Counted from the first letter of the stretch, positions 8,211 to 17,434 are shown. The stretch is 64,000 nucleotides of DNA from Arcicella rosea (GCF_040543805.1 NZ_JBEUMS010000020.1:1-64000), one strand, 5' to 3'. Translations and numbers: made by a program. The notes: generated from the letters alone by a model not told the origin.

Positions 8211-9443
8211 ATGAATATTCAAGATTTAAAACTTGCTGATTATACTTATGATTTGCCCGACGAGCGAATTGCCAAATTCCCTTTAGAAAAGCGTGACGAA
8301 TCTAAACTACAAGTATATCAGCAAGGAAAAATTACGCATACGGTTTTTCATAAAATCAATGAGTATTTGCCTGAAAATACATTGTTGGTTTTTAATAATA
8401 CCAAGGTAATTCCTGCCCGAATTCATTTCCAAAAACTTACTGGAGCAGTCATTCAGATTTTTCTGCTGCATCCTGTCGCACCCACTTCTGTCATTAATTT
8501 GGCGATGGAAGTAAACGATACTTGCGTTTGGGAATGTATGATTGGGAATAGAAAGCGTTGGAAAAAAGAAGATATTTTATCGAAAATTCTAACAATTTCT
8601 GGTGAAAAAGTAGAAGTAAAAACCAGTATTTTTGATTTTGAGAGTAATCAAGTACAACTTTCTTGGCAAGTAATTTCTGAAAATCCAGAAAATTTCACAC
8701 CTAAATTTGTGGATATTATTCAAGCTTTGGGTGAAATTCCATTGCCTCCTTACTTGAATCGTGAAGCCGAAGAAGCTGATTATGAAACCTACCAAACTGT
8801 TTATAGCGAGAAAAAAGGAGCAGTAGCCGCCCCAACGGCAGGTTTGCATTTTACAGATGAAGTACTGCAAAATCTTTCAAATCAAGGAATTAAAGAAGAA
8901 TTTATAACACTTCATGTTGGAGCTGGCACATTTCAGCCCATCAAAGTTGAAAATATTGTTGAACACAGAATGCACAACGAGCAAATTGTGTTCACAAAAA
9001 AGAATATTGGAATTTTACTCGAAAATATCGGAAATACCATTCCTGTTGGCACAACTTCGATGAGAGCTTTGGAGAGTTTGTATTGGTATGGCGTAAAACT
9101 GACGAAGGATTTTTCAAGTACTTTTTTTATCGAAAAATTAGATCCTTATCAAAATCCTAGTGAATCTTTGCCAAGTCCTGAACTTGCTTTAAGAACGATT
9201 TTAGCAAAGATGGAAGCGACTGGCGAAACCGAAATTACAGGTGAAACCGAAATTTTTATTTTTCCGGGTTATCAATTTAAAATCTGCAAAGGCATTATTA
9301 CCAATTATCACCAACCAGAAAGTACTTTGATTTTACTCATCGCCGCACTCATTGGCGAAGATTGGAGAAAAGTGTATGCCGAAGCAATGGCAAAGGATTG
9401 TCGTTTCTTGAGTTATGGTGATTCTTCTTTGTTATTGCCTTGA
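8211..9443 (+). CDS. queA: S-adenosylmethionine:tRNA ribosyltransferase-isomerase
   Basis: Makes epoxyqueuosine on tRNA from preQ1 and the ribosyl part of AdoMet. Conserved blocks are visible: FNNTKVIPARI, GAVAAPTAGLHFT, LHVGAGTFQPI and FPGYQFKICKGIITNYHQPESTL. The protein is 410 residues, longer than the 345-356 usual in other phyla. Extra length is spread through residues 80-180, and a small 18-nt tandem duplication (9222-9239 and 9240-9257) doubles the TGETEI motif before the FPGYQF block. It starts 4 nt after the DUF1648 stop. Confidence 0.94.
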   Translation: MNIQDLKLADYTYDLPDERIAKFPLEKRDESKLQVYQQGKITHTVFHKINEYLPENTLLVFNNTKVIPARIHFQKLTGAVIQIFLLHPVAPTSVINLAMEVNDTCVWECMIGNRKRWKKEDILSKILTISGEKVEVKTSIFDFESNQVQLSWQVISENPENFTPKFVDIIQALGEIPLPPYLNREAEEADYETYQTVYSEKKGAVAAPTAGLHFTDEVLQNLSNQGIKEEFITLHVGAGTFQPIKVENIVEHRMHNEQIVFTKKNIGILLENIGNTIPVGTTSMRALESLYWYGVKLTKDFSSTFFIEKLDPYQNPSESLPSPELALRTILAKMEATGETEITGETEIFIFPGYQFKICKGIITNYHQPESTLILLIAALIGEDWRKVYAEAMAKDCRFLSYGDSSLLLP

Positions 9444-9504
9444 GTAATTGTCATAATTAGTTAAGATTTGTCGATTGCTCAATAAATTGATATTCAGATA
9501 TTTG

Positions 9505-9541
9505 AACTCATAATTCAGTATTCACAATTCAGCACTCATAC
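9505..9541. repeat. ACTCAtaATTCAG/ATTCACAATTCAG words
   Basis: A low-complexity stretch of loosely repeated ATTCA words lies between queA and the convergent rarA stop. It resembles the ATTCACAACTCAC element at 33078. Confidence 0.35.
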
Positions 9542-10816
9542 TTAATAATCATACTCTTCGTCCCAATCTTGCCGAAGTTTTTGTTTGATTTTTTCTTCCG
9601 CAGGATTTTGTTGTGGCTCAAAAAACTTAGTATTTTTTACTTCTTCGGGTAAAAATTGCTGTTTTACAAAATTGCCTTCGTAATTGTGGGCGTACTTGTA
9701 GTTTTTTCCATAATCTAATTGTTTCATCAGTTTGGTTGGCGCATTTCTGAGATGTAAGGGAACTGGTAAATTTCCCGTTTCACGCACCATCGCCAAAGCT
9801 TGGTCAATCGCCAAATATGCAGAATTACTTTTGGCAGAAGTAGCCAAATAAATCACCGTTTGCGAAAGTACAATGCGGGCTTCGGGCATTCCTACTGCAC
9901 GAATCGTTTGAAAACAAGTATTTGCCATTAATAGTGCATTCGGGTTTGCCAAGCCAATATCTTCTGAAGCTAAAATCATTAATCTTCTTCCAATAAATTC
10001 TATGTCTTCACCACCTTCCAACATTCTTGCGAGCCAATAAACGGCTGCGTTGGGGTCGGAACCACGAATGGATTTGATAAAAGCCGAGATAATATCGTAA
10101 TGTTGTTCGCCGTCTTTGTCGTAAAGTGCAATATTTTGTTGAAGTTTTTCTACCACCATTTCGTTGGTGATTTCCAAACCTTCGCCCACAGGAATAAAAT
10201 TGCTGACCAATTCCAAAATATTGTATAATTTTCGTCCGTCGCCACCCGAAAACTGTAAAATGGCTTCGTACTCTTTTACAACGATACCACGATTTTTCAA
10301 GAAAATATCTTTCTCTAAAGCCTGATTGATTAAATAAATCAATTCTTCTTTTACCAAAGGCTTCAACACATAAACCTGACAGCGAGAAAGTAAAGCAGAA
10401 ATTACTTCAAATGAAGGGTTTTCGGTTGTAGCTCCAATCAAAGTAATAATTCCTTTTTCAACTGCACCGAGGAGTGAATCTTGCTGAGATTTTGAAAAAC
10501 GATGAATTTCATCAATGAACAAAATAGGAGAGGGCGTATCAAAAAACTTTTGTTTTTTCGCCATTTCAATTGTCTCACGAATGTCTTTTACTCCCGCACT
10601 TATGGCAGAAAGTACATGAAATGGACGCTTCAAAGTCTGAGCCACAATACTTGCCAAAGTAGTTTTTCCAACGCCCGGAGGTCCCCACAAAATAAAAGAA
10701 GGAATTCTGCCTGATTCTACGGCACGACGTAAAACGGCTTTTTCGCCTACTAAATGTTGTTGCCCGACGTACTCATCAAGCGTTTGTGGACGCATTCGTT
10801 CGGCTAATGGTTGCAT
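9542..10816 (-). CDS. rarA: Replication-associated recombination protein A (AAA+ ATPase)
   Basis: 424 residues, MgsA/RarA/WRNIP1 family. Acts at stalled replication forks. Seen: N-terminal RMRPQTLDEYVGQQHLVG, Walker A GPPGVGKT (about residues 45-52), Walker B LFIDEIHRF, sensor region ATTENPSFEV, and the C-terminal tetramerisation part with IRGSDPNAAVYWLARML and YLAIDQAL. The start is at 10816, with a two-box promoter upstream. It is divergent from the DEAD-box helicase gene. Confidence 0.94.
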   Translation of the reverse strand: MQPLAERMRPQTLDEYVGQQHLVGEKAVLRRAVESGRIPSFILWGPPGVGKTTLASIVAQTLKRPFHVLSAISAGVKDIRETIEMAKKQKFFDTPSPILFIDEIHRFSKSQQDSLLGAVEKGIITLIGATTENPSFEVISALLSRCQVYVLKPLVKEELIYLINQALEKDIFLKNRGIVVKEYEAILQFSGGDGRKLYNILELVSNFIPVGEGLEITNEMVVEKLQQNIALYDKDGEQHYDIISAFIKSIRGSDPNAAVYWLARMLEGGEDIEFIGRRLMILASEDIGLANPNALLMANTCFQTIRAVGMPEARIVLSQTVIYLATSAKSNSAYLAIDQALAMVRETGNLPVPLHLRNAPTKLMKQLDYGKNYKYAHNYEGNFVKQQFLPEEVKNTKFFEPQQNPAEEKIKQKLRQDWDEEYDY

Positions 10817-10838
10817 AATTGTATCGTTTATTCAAAGG

Positions 10839-10871
10839 CAAATATACATTCATTTGAGGACGCTTCTGCAA
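10839..10871 (-). promoter_or_regulatory. Two-box promoter for rarA
   Basis: On the minus strand: TTG (10869-10871), a 22-nt spacer, then TATATTTG (10839-10846). The predicted mRNA start near 10834 lies about 18 nt before the ATG. Confidence 0.5.
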
Positions 10872-10897
10872 TGCAAAGCTTTGTGGAAAAGAAATCT

Positions 10898-10905
10898 TAT
10901 CTTTG
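10898..10905 (+). promoter_or_regulatory. -7 box TATCTTTG for the DEAD-box helicase
   Basis: Fits TAnnTTTG and lies 29 nt before the preferred start at 10934. The nearest TTG (10881-10883) gives a spacer of only 14. Confidence 0.35.
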
Positions 10906-10933
10906 TAAGATATTTTCATTCAAAAATAATTAC

Positions 10934-12076
10934 ATGACTTTCGCATCACTTGGTTTATCAGAATCTCTTTTAAGAGGCATTACCGCACAAAATTATTCCG
11001 AACCTTTCCCGATTCAGCAACAAGCTATTCCTGCAATTTTGGCTGGAAAAGACATTCAAGGAATTGCTCAAACGGGTTCTGGAAAAACAGGGAGTTTTGT
11101 GTTGCCGATTTTAGAAATGTTTCAGCGTAAAAGTCCAACAAGAAATTTACACTTGAAAGTACTGATTTTGGTGCCAACTCGTGAATTAGCGATTCAGATT
11201 AAAGAAGTAATAGAATCTTTTGCGATTCATTTAAAAAATCCTGTGAAAACAATTGCTGTTTTTGGTGGAGTACCTTTGAATCAGCAAATGGTGACGCTCA
11301 AAAATACCGAAATTTTAGTAGCTACGCCTGGACGTTTGTTAGATTTGGTTTCTACACAATCTATCAATTTAGCCAGAATAGAAACGTTGGTGTTGGACGA
11401 AGCCGACAAAATGTTGGATTTGGGTTTTAAAGATGAAGCCAACAGTATTTTTAAATTATTACCGAAAAAACGTCAGAATATTTTGTTTTCGGCAACTTTG
11501 GATACTGATTTAGAAACAATCAAAGAAGCGTTGTTGAGCGAACCTGTGAAAATTGAAATTGAGCCAGAAGTTCAGCATCTCGACCAAATTAATCAAATCG
11601 CTTATGCGGTAAGTCCAGAAAGAAAAGGCCCATTTTTACGATATTTAATCAAAACGCAGGCGATGCAACAAGTATTGATTTTTGTATCTGCCGTAAGAAC
11701 TGCCGATAATTTGGTGGATAAATTGAAAAAAAATGGCATTAATGCCGCTGCCATTCACAGCAAAAAAACACAAGGAGCAAGAACGGAAGCTTTAAGAAGT
11801 TTTAAAGCTGGAAAAACCAATGTTTTGGTAGCTACTGATTTGGCTTCTCGTGGTATTGATATTCAGTTTTTACCAGTGGTGATAAATTATGAATTGCCAC
11901 GCTCGCCCAAAGATTATGTTCACAGAATCGGAAGAACAGGACGTGCTACAAACTCAGGTGATGCCATTTCATTGATTTGTCCAGAAGACCAACATCACTT
12001 TCATATCATTCAAAAAAAGATGAAAAGAAGAGTAGAAATTATAAGTACAGAGGAAATTGAATTAGCGAAGTTTTAA
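10934..12076 (+). CDS. DEAD-box ATP-dependent RNA helicase, RhlE-like
   Basis: 380 residues from ATG 10934 (MTFASLGLSESLL). The frame is open back to 10811, but that would overlap the rarA start and promoter. All family motifs are present in order: Q motif (FPIQQQAIPAIL), AQTGSGKT, PTRELAIQI, ATPGRLLD, VLDEADKMLD, SAT, ATDLASRGIDI and HRIGRTGRA. There is little C-terminal extension. It remodels RNA, commonly in ribosome assembly or cold adaptation in this family. The specific substrate is not inferable. Confidence 0.92.
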   Translation: MTFASLGLSESLLRGITAQNYSEPFPIQQQAIPAILAGKDIQGIAQTGSGKTGSFVLPILEMFQRKSPTRNLHLKVLILVPTRELAIQIKEVIESFAIHLKNPVKTIAVFGGVPLNQQMVTLKNTEILVATPGRLLDLVSTQSINLARIETLVLDEADKMLDLGFKDEANSIFKLLPKKRQNILFSATLDTDLETIKEALLSEPVKIEIEPEVQHLDQINQIAYAVSPERKGPFLRYLIKTQAMQQVLIFVSAVRTADNLVDKLKKNGINAAAIHSKKTQGARTEALRSFKAGKTNVLVATDLASRGIDIQFLPVVINYELPRSPKDYVHRIGRTGRATNSGDAISLICPEDQHHFHIIQKKMKRRVEIISTEEIELAKF

Positions 12077-12090
12077 GTAATAATTCATAG

Positions 12091-12162
12091 AATCAATCAT
12101 CTTATGGGTTGGGTAAAACTTGTGATAAATACTATTTTACTTATTACATAAGATGATTGATT
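12091..12162 (+). terminator. Long-loop hairpin after the helicase gene
   Basis: A perfect 16-bp inverted repeat (12091-12106 with 12147-12162, arm AATCAATCATCTTATG) encloses a smaller GTAAAA/TTTTAC pairing. It ends in TTTTC and is a probable terminator. Confidence 0.6.
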
Positions 12163-12245
12163 TTCAGCTTTTTGAAGAACCTTTAGCAAACGCACTATAA
12201 ATTAAAATAATTTATTAATGTATATGGTTATTTCAAGATTTTAAT

Positions 12246-12253
12246 TATATTTG
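12246..12253 (+). promoter_or_regulatory. -7 box TATATTTG before the small membrane ORF
   Basis: Fits TAnnTTTG. It would start an mRNA near 12258, about 40 nt before the ATG at 12298. Confidence 0.35.
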
Positions 12254-12297
12254 ATAGATATTTACAAACTAACCACACGTAAAACCCTTAATATGCC

Positions 12298-12414
12298 ATG
12301 AATCTCAAATCAATGCTTCGCATTTTGTTTATCAGTTCTCTGGTAATTTTTTTAGGATACATTTTTTTGAAAAGCTTCGATTCATTTGCACATCACGTCT
12401 TAAAAAAGCATTAA
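12298..12414 (+). CDS. Small single-pass membrane protein (38 aa)
   Basis: ATG 12298 to TAA 12412-12414. The peptide has a basic start (MNLKSMLR), one hydrophobic helix (ILFISSLVIFLGYIF) and a basic His/Lys tail ending in LKKH. A promoter-like box precedes it. It is too short to assign a family. Small bacterial membrane proteins of this design often modulate larger membrane complexes, but that is inference only. It converges on birA with a 9-nt gap. Confidence 0.4.
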   Translation: MNLKSMLRILFISSLVIFLGYIFLKSFDSFAHHVLKKH

Positions 12415-12423
12415 CTGCTTTTG

Positions 12424-13191
12424 TTAAATTACAAATTCCACTTCTTTAAAACCAAAGTATTCGATTAAACCATCGGATTCAATTCCTAATTGTCCAGTTT
12501 CATCAATCCCAATTATTTTTCCTACAAATAATTGTCCGTTTTTCCTGAAATGATGGAATTCTTCTATTCTAAACAGATTAGACAAATACCTGTGTTTTAG
12601 TGTTTCATAATCTCCGTTTTTAATGGTCAAATAATTTTTCTCAATACATTCCAAAAGACTAGAAAGTAAGGCTGCTAAATCATATTTTAGCGGATTTGTC
12701 GTTACGTTCCTGAGCGATGTAGCATTTGGTACTGGAAAACTAGCTTGATTAATATTAAGCCCAATGCCAATTACTGAATAACCAATTTGATAACCTTGTA
12801 GGGTATTTTCAATTAAGATTCCCCCCATTTTTTGATTTTGGAAATAAATATCGTTTGACCATTTTACTTTTAGGTCTTCGTCTATATATTCCGACAAACA
12901 ATCTAAAACACCAAGCGATACCGCAACATTGAGTTGAAACTGTTCGCTAGCTTTTAAAAAATTAGGTTTCAGAATTAAAGAAAACGTTAAATTTTCGCCA
13001 ATAGAGGCTTCCCAAACGTTTCCTCTTTGTCCACGACCAGCAGTTTGATTGTCAGTAATTATGACCATTCCTTCAAAAACGTTTGTACCCGACTGAATTA
13101 TTTCAGCCGCTATGTCGTTAGTAGAATGACAGACTGGCAGGTATTTAATTGTTTTGCCAGTAAATAATGTATTGGGTTGAATTTTGTACAA
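12424..13191 (-). CDS. birA: Biotin--[acetyl-CoA carboxylase] ligase
   Basis: 255 residues. Activates biotin as biotinyl-AMP and attaches it to the carboxyl carrier protein. Seen: the biotinyl-AMP loop GRGQRGNVWEASIGENLTFS, KWSNDIYFQNQKMGGILIE (catalytic Lys) and GIGLNINQ. There is no N-terminal winged helix, so it is the monofunctional class and not a repressor. A short C-terminal SH3-like domain follows (GKIIGIDETGQLGIE). It is divergent from rsfS. Confidence 0.92.
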   Translation of the reverse strand: MYKIQPNTLFTGKTIKYLPVCHSTNDIAAEIIQSGTNVFEGMVIITDNQTAGRGQRGNVWEASIGENLTFSLILKPNFLKASEQFQLNVAVSLGVLDCLSEYIDEDLKVKWSNDIYFQNQKMGGILIENTLQGYQIGYSVIGIGLNINQASFPVPNATSLRNVTTNPLKYDLAALLSSLLECIEKNYLTIKNGDYETLKHRYLSNLFRIEEFHHFRKNGQLFVGKIIGIDETGQLGIESDGLIEYFGFKEVEFVI

Positions 13192-13305
13192 GGTTATTTT
13201 GTAATTTTAAAGTTCAAATTATTTTTTGTGTTATTAAGTGATGAAGTTATGAGATTTCTCTCTAAACATTGTGACAAACACTTGTGAATTTACAAACAGC
13301 AAAGC

Positions 13306-13692
13306 ATGACAGAAGTTAAATTAAAAAAAGAAATTAGTTCACAAGAACTTAGCCAATTGGTGGTGAAAGGGATGCAGGAAAGAAAGGCAACCAATATTGT
13401 AGTGATGGATTTAAGAAAAGTGAAAAATGCTTTCACTGATTTTTTTGTCGTTTGTTCTGGTAATTCTGATACACAAATTGATGCTATCTCTGAATCTGTA
13501 GATAAAGAAGTATGGGAAGCCACTCGTACAAATCCTAGAAGTATGGAAGGCAAAGCCAACCGAGAATGGATATTGGTAGATTATTATGATGTAGTTGTAC
13601 ACGTATTCAAAAAAGATCGAAGAGAATTTTACAAACTCGAAGAGCTTTGGGGTGATGCTGAATTTACTTATATCGACGATGATGCCGTTTAA
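13306..13692 (+). CDS. rsfS: Ribosomal silencing factor RsfS
   Basis: 128 residues of the Iojap/RsfS family, which binds uL14 and blocks 50S-30S joining in slow growth. Seen: MDLRKVKNAFTDFFVVCSGN, DTQIDAISESV and the W-x-L-V-D-Y-x-D-V-V-V-H-V-F block (ILVDYYDVVVHVFKK). It lies 180 nt upstream of ftsH in the same direction, an order I believe is common in Bacteroidota. Confidence 0.93.
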   Translation: MTEVKLKKEISSQELSQLVVKGMQERKATNIVVMDLRKVKNAFTDFFVVCSGNSDTQIDAISESVDKEVWEATRTNPRSMEGKANREWILVDYYDVVVHVFKKDRREFYKLEELWGDAEFTYIDDDAV

Positions 13693-13872
13693 AGTAATCA
13701 TATTCCTTCCATAAATTTATCATACCACTTTTCATGTATAACATAAGTTAGAAACAAAGTTATCCAACCTTGTGTTTTCATTACAGATAATCCAAGTTTA
13801 CAATTTATCTTGGTAAGTTAATTTACTTATTAGCGTAAACTGTACACTGTTTAAAAGTTAATTATAGAAAAA

Positions 13873-15936
13873 ATGGCAGAAAATAATAGTGAGAATAATA
13901 AACCTCAGGGCTTTCCGAAGCGTCGCCCTAATGCTTCTGGAAATGGTTTTCAAGGATGGTTGGTTGTAGGGTTAGTTGTTGCTTTAATCAGTATTTACTT
14001 TTTGAGTAAAACGAAAGTTCTAAAACCGATTCAGCAAACTCAGTACGAACAAATGGTGCTGAACCAAGAAATTGCTAAATTATCCATCATCAAAGGAAAA
14101 GATATTGTTGAAATAACACTCAAACCTGAGGCATTACCTAAATATAAAAACGAATTAAGTGACCAACCAAATGCAGTTGTTAATCAAACTGCTGGGCCTC
14201 AATTTGAAAAAGAAATTACTTCAATAAATTCTTTTGAAACAGAACTTAACGAATTACAAAAAGATATTCCTCGTGAAAAAAGAGTACACGCTACTACCGA
14301 AGAGCATTATGGAATATTTGAATTCTTAGCTGGTCCTGGCTTTTTCATTTTGATGTTCGTAGCCATTTACTTTATGTTCTTCAGAATGGGTGGAACAGGT
14401 GGACCTGGCGGACAGATTTTCAATATCGGTCGTTCTAGAGCTACATTGTTTGACGGTGAAGCAAAAGTGAAAATTACTTTCAACGATGTTGCTGGTTTGG
14501 ATGAAGCGAAAGAAGAGATTCAAGAAATTGTAGAATTCTTGAAATTCCCTAAGAAATTCACTGATTTGGGAGGTAAAATTCCTAAAGGTGCATTATTAGT
14601 AGGCCCTCCGGGTACTGGTAAAACTTTGTTAGCAAAAGCTGTTGCTGGTGAAGCAGGAGTACCTTTCTTCTCACTTTCAGGGTCAGATTTTGTGGAAATG
14701 TTTGTAGGTGTTGGTGCGGCTCGTGTAAGAGATTTGTTCAAACAAGCGAAAGAAAAAGCACCTTGTATCATTTTTATTGATGAGATTGATGCAGTAGGTC
14801 GTTCTCGTGGTCGTGGTGCGATGCCAGGCTCTAATGATGAACGTGAAAATACGTTGAACTCGTTATTAGTTGAAATGGATGGTTTTGCAACAGATTCTGG
14901 AATTATCATCATGGCGGCAACAAACCGTCCAGATGTATTAGATTCAGCATTGTTACGTCCGGGACGTTTCGACCGTCAGATTTCAATTGATAAACCAGAT
15001 ATTATTGGAAGAGAAGCTATTTTTAAAGTACATTTAAAACCTTTGAAACTAGCGGCTGATATTGACCCTAAAGAATTGTCGGCTCAAACGCCAGGTTTTG
15101 CAGGTGCTGAAATTGCCAATGTTTGTAACGAAGCCGCTTTAATTGCAGCTCGTCGTAGTAAAACTGCGGTTGATATGAAGGATTTCCAAGAGGCAATGGA
15201 TAGAGTAATTGGCGGTTTAGAGAAAAAGAACAAATTGATTTCTCCAGAAGAAAAGAAAATTGTTGCTTATCACGAAGCCGGTCATGCTATTGCGGGTTGG
15301 TTCTTAGAACACGCAAATCCATTGGTGAAAGTAACTATCGTTCCTCGTGGTGTTGCAGCCTTAGGTTATGCACAGTATTTGCCTAAAGAGCAGTTCTTGT
15401 ACAGAACGGAGCAATTGATTGATGAAATGTGTGTTACTTTGGGTGGACGTGCTGCTGAAGATATTATTTTCGGTAAAATCTCAACTGGAGCGCAAAACGA
15501 CTTAGAACGTATTACTAAATTGGCTTACAGCATGGTAACCATTTATGGTATGAATGATAAACTTGGAAATGTATCGTTCTATGACTCTAAAGGCTCTGAA
15601 TATAACTTCAATAAACCTTATTCTGAACAAACAGCTCGTGAAATTGATGAGGAAGCTCGTAAAATTATCCAACTTGCTTATGAAAGAACAAAGGCTTTAT
15701 TGACAGAAAAGAAAGATAAATTAGAAATTTTAGCTCAGGAATTATTAGTGAAAGAAGTACTTTTCCAAAATGATTTAGAGCGTTTGGTGGGTGCTCGTCC
15801 TTTCGAACAGTTAACTACTTATCAAGAGTTTACAAGAAATGAAGATAGAAAAGCTGCTGAATTAGAAGCTAAAGTGACTGAAACTACTCCTGAAAAAGAG
15901 AGTGAAGAAGCAACGGCAGAAAATGCTGAGAAATAA
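13873..15936 (+). CDS. ftsH: ATP-dependent zinc metalloprotease FtsH
   Basis: 687 residues, a membrane-anchored AAA+ protease that degrades misfolded membrane proteins and short-lived regulators. Two N-terminal membrane helices (about 28-44 and 152-171) flank a small periplasmic domain. Walker A GPPGTGKT spans 244-251, Walker B IIFIDEIDAVG 299-309, and the second region of homology ends LRPGRFDRQ. The zinc site HEAGH is at 467-471. The Glu-rich tail is typical. A strong terminator follows, so lpxH has its own promoter. Confidence 0.97.
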   Translation: MAENNSENNKPQGFPKRRPNASGNGFQGWLVVGLVVALISIYFLSKTKVLKPIQQTQYEQMVLNQEIAKLSIIKGKDIVEITLKPEALPKYKNELSDQPNAVVNQTAGPQFEKEITSINSFETELNELQKDIPREKRVHATTEEHYGIFEFLAGPGFFILMFVAIYFMFFRMGGTGGPGGQIFNIGRSRATLFDGEAKVKITFNDVAGLDEAKEEIQEIVEFLKFPKKFTDLGGKIPKGALLVGPPGTGKTLLAKAVAGEAGVPFFSLSGSDFVEMFVGVGAARVRDLFKQAKEKAPCIIFIDEIDAVGRSRGRGAMPGSNDERENTLNSLLVEMDGFATDSGIIIMAATNRPDVLDSALLRPGRFDRQISIDKPDIIGREAIFKVHLKPLKLAADIDPKELSAQTPGFAGAEIANVCNEAALIAARRSKTAVDMKDFQEAMDRVIGGLEKKNKLISPEEKKIVAYHEAGHAIAGWFLEHANPLVKVTIVPRGVAALGYAQYLPKEQFLYRTEQLIDEMCVTLGGRAAEDIIFGKISTGAQNDLERITKLAYSMVTIYGMNDKLGNVSFYDSKGSEYNFNKPYSEQTAREIDEEARKIIQLAYERTKALLTEKKDKLEILAQELLVKEVLFQNDLERLVGARPFEQLTTYQEFTRNEDRKAAELEAKVTETTPEKESEEATAENAEK

Positions 15937-15958
15937 AGCTTGATTTTCTAAAAACAAT

Positions 15959-15991
15959 AAAAATCCTACTCAGTTACTGGGTAGGATTTTT
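15959..15991 (+). terminator. Rho-independent terminator of ftsH
   Basis: A 15-bp stem (15959-15973 with 15977-15991, one G-T pair) with a TTA loop ends in TTTTT. Confidence 0.85.
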
Positions 15992-16044
15992 GTTTATAAG
16001 ACAATTGAGGAATCTACTTCAACCTAAACGACTTAGATTTATTG

Positions 16045-16052
16045 TATATTTG
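16045..16052 (+). promoter_or_regulatory. -7 box TATATTTG for lpxH
   Basis: Fits TAnnTTTG and ends 18 nt before the ATG at 16071. Its position after the ftsH terminator argues for the 16071 start over the upstream TTG at 15990. Confidence 0.45.
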
Positions 16053-16070
16053 TTTTCTAAATTTGCTTCA

Positions 16071-16862
16071 ATGACTACGATTAATTTACAAGCCGACAAA
16101 AAAATATACTTTGCTTCTGATTTTCATTTAGGATATCCAGACCATCAAACGAGTTTAATTCGTGAAAAAAAGATTATTGCTTGGTTGAATAATATTCAAA
16201 AAGATGCACAAACCATATTTTTGATGGGTGATTTGTTTGATTTCTGGTTTGAATATGAGAATGTAATTCCTAAAGGCTTTGTCAGATTTCAAGGGAAATT
16301 GGCAGAATTATCGGATGCAGGTATAGAAATTGTGATTTTTAGAGGTAATCATGATATTTGGATTTTTGATTATTTCCAACAAGAAATGGGTATTCAAGTA
16401 TTAAGAGAACCCACTGAATACATCGTCAAACAAGCTAATCATAGCACTTCATTTTACTTGGTTCATGGTGATGGCTATGGTCCAGGCGATTATGGCTATA
16501 AAAAATTAAAATTAGTTTTTGAAAGTAAGTTTTGCCAATGGGCATTTGGTTGGATTCATCCACAAGTTGGGATGAAATTAGCTATGGCTTGGTCGGACTC
16601 TAAAAAAGGGGAAGAACATTTGAAACGTGAATTACAGTTCAGAGGGGAAGGCGAGTGGCTTTGGGCTTATGCCAAAGAAATAGAACAACAAAAGCACCAT
16701 GATTTTTATGTTTTTGGTCATCGTCATCTTTTATTAGATTTAGAAGCAGGTGAAAGTAGCCGTTATATCAATTTAGGGCAGTGGTGTTATGATAATGCAG
16801 AAAGTAATCATTATGCCATTTTTGATGGTGTGAATTTCAGTGTAAAACAATTTCAAGGATGA
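16071..16862 (+). CDS. lpxH: UDP-2,3-diacylglucosamine diphosphatase (LpxH-like)
   Basis: 263 residues from ATG 16071. A calcineurin-type metallophosphoesterase that hydrolyses UDP-diacylglucosamine to lipid X in lipid A synthesis. Metal-site motifs in order: SDFHLG, MGDLFDFWFEY, FRGNHDIW, LVHGDGYGPGD and FGHRH. It is peripheral to the inner membrane in the family. The 3' end overlaps the next start by 4 nt (ATGA), so the two are translationally coupled. Confidence 0.9.
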   Translation: MTTINLQADKKIYFASDFHLGYPDHQTSLIREKKIIAWLNNIQKDAQTIFLMGDLFDFWFEYENVIPKGFVRFQGKLAELSDAGIEIVIFRGNHDIWIFDYFQQEMGIQVLREPTEYIVKQANHSTSFYLVHGDGYGPGDYGYKKLKLVFESKFCQWAFGWIHPQVGMKLAMAWSDSKKGEEHLKRELQFRGEGEWLWAYAKEIEQQKHHDFYVFGHRHLLLDLEAGESSRYINLGQWCYDNAESNHYAIFDGVNFSVKQFQG

Positions 16863-17434
16863 AAATATTAGCGATACTCTTATTGATTCATTGCTCAGTT
16901 TTAGGACAAAACATTGCTTTTGATTCGCTGATTCCGAAGCAAACCTATCGATATTTTGAAAAGAAAGATTTTGTTATTTCGAAAGAAGTTCCTTTGAATG
17001 GCTCAGAGCTTTTTTCAAAGAATAATTACTTAATAGAAGCAGAGTTACTTTGTAAATCAGCAAGAAATTTTGGTTTTAAAGTAACACAATTGAAAGATAA
17101 GAATCAGCCTAAAAAAGTATTAGAGGAGCTAGTTTTAGGCTACAATGTACATCAAAAACATCTTTACATTGATAGAATAAAATCTTCAAAACCATCGGTG
17201 AAAGATTTAATTGCGCCTTTAAAATTGGTGAATAAAAGAGTAAAAATGCAGGTTATTGTCAGTAAAGATTATGTGCGTTTTTTTGCTAATAATAATGAAG
17301 TAATGTTAGCTGATTCAATTGCACCAAGCAGTGAAGCAGTGATGTTTTCAATTTTTACTAAACATAGAAAAGTGAAAGTTGAGTCTTTGAAAATTTGGGA
17401 TTTAGAACAACCTGCACTGAATAAAAATGATTAA
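16859..17434 (+). CDS. Secreted protein resembling a GH32 C-terminal beta-sandwich
   Basis: 191 residues with a signal peptide (MKILAILLLIHCSVLGQ). The body resembles the beta-sandwich module found at the C-terminus of GH32 fructanases: LIEAELLCKSARNFGFKV, then EELVLGYNVHQKHLYIDRIKSS (compare the family's YD...L.vDR..SG pattern) and a late VMFSIFTKHRKVKVESLKIW strand pair. There is no GH32 catalytic propeller, so it is a free-standing module whose ligand is unknown. Translationally coupled to lpxH. Its stop overlaps the convergent thiN-type gene by 4 nt. Confidence 0.55.
   Translation: MKILAILLLIHCSVLGQNIAFDSLIPKQTYRYFEKKDFVISKEVPLNGSELFSKNNYLIEAELLCKSARNFGFKVTQLKDKNQPKKVLEELVLGYNVHQKHLYIDRIKSSKPSVKDLIAPLKLVNKRVKMQVIVSKDYVRFFANNNEVMLADSIAPSSEAVMFSIFTKHRKVKVESLKIWDLEQPALNKND

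Noticed and set aside
13290..13701. Minus-strand ORFs over rsfS
   Set aside because: rsfS is unmistakable on the plus strand; these are shadow frames.
15990..16070. Upstream TTG start for lpxH
   Set aside because: The added 27 residues would be read from the ftsH terminator edge and across a -7 box. ATG 16071 gives the usual family start.
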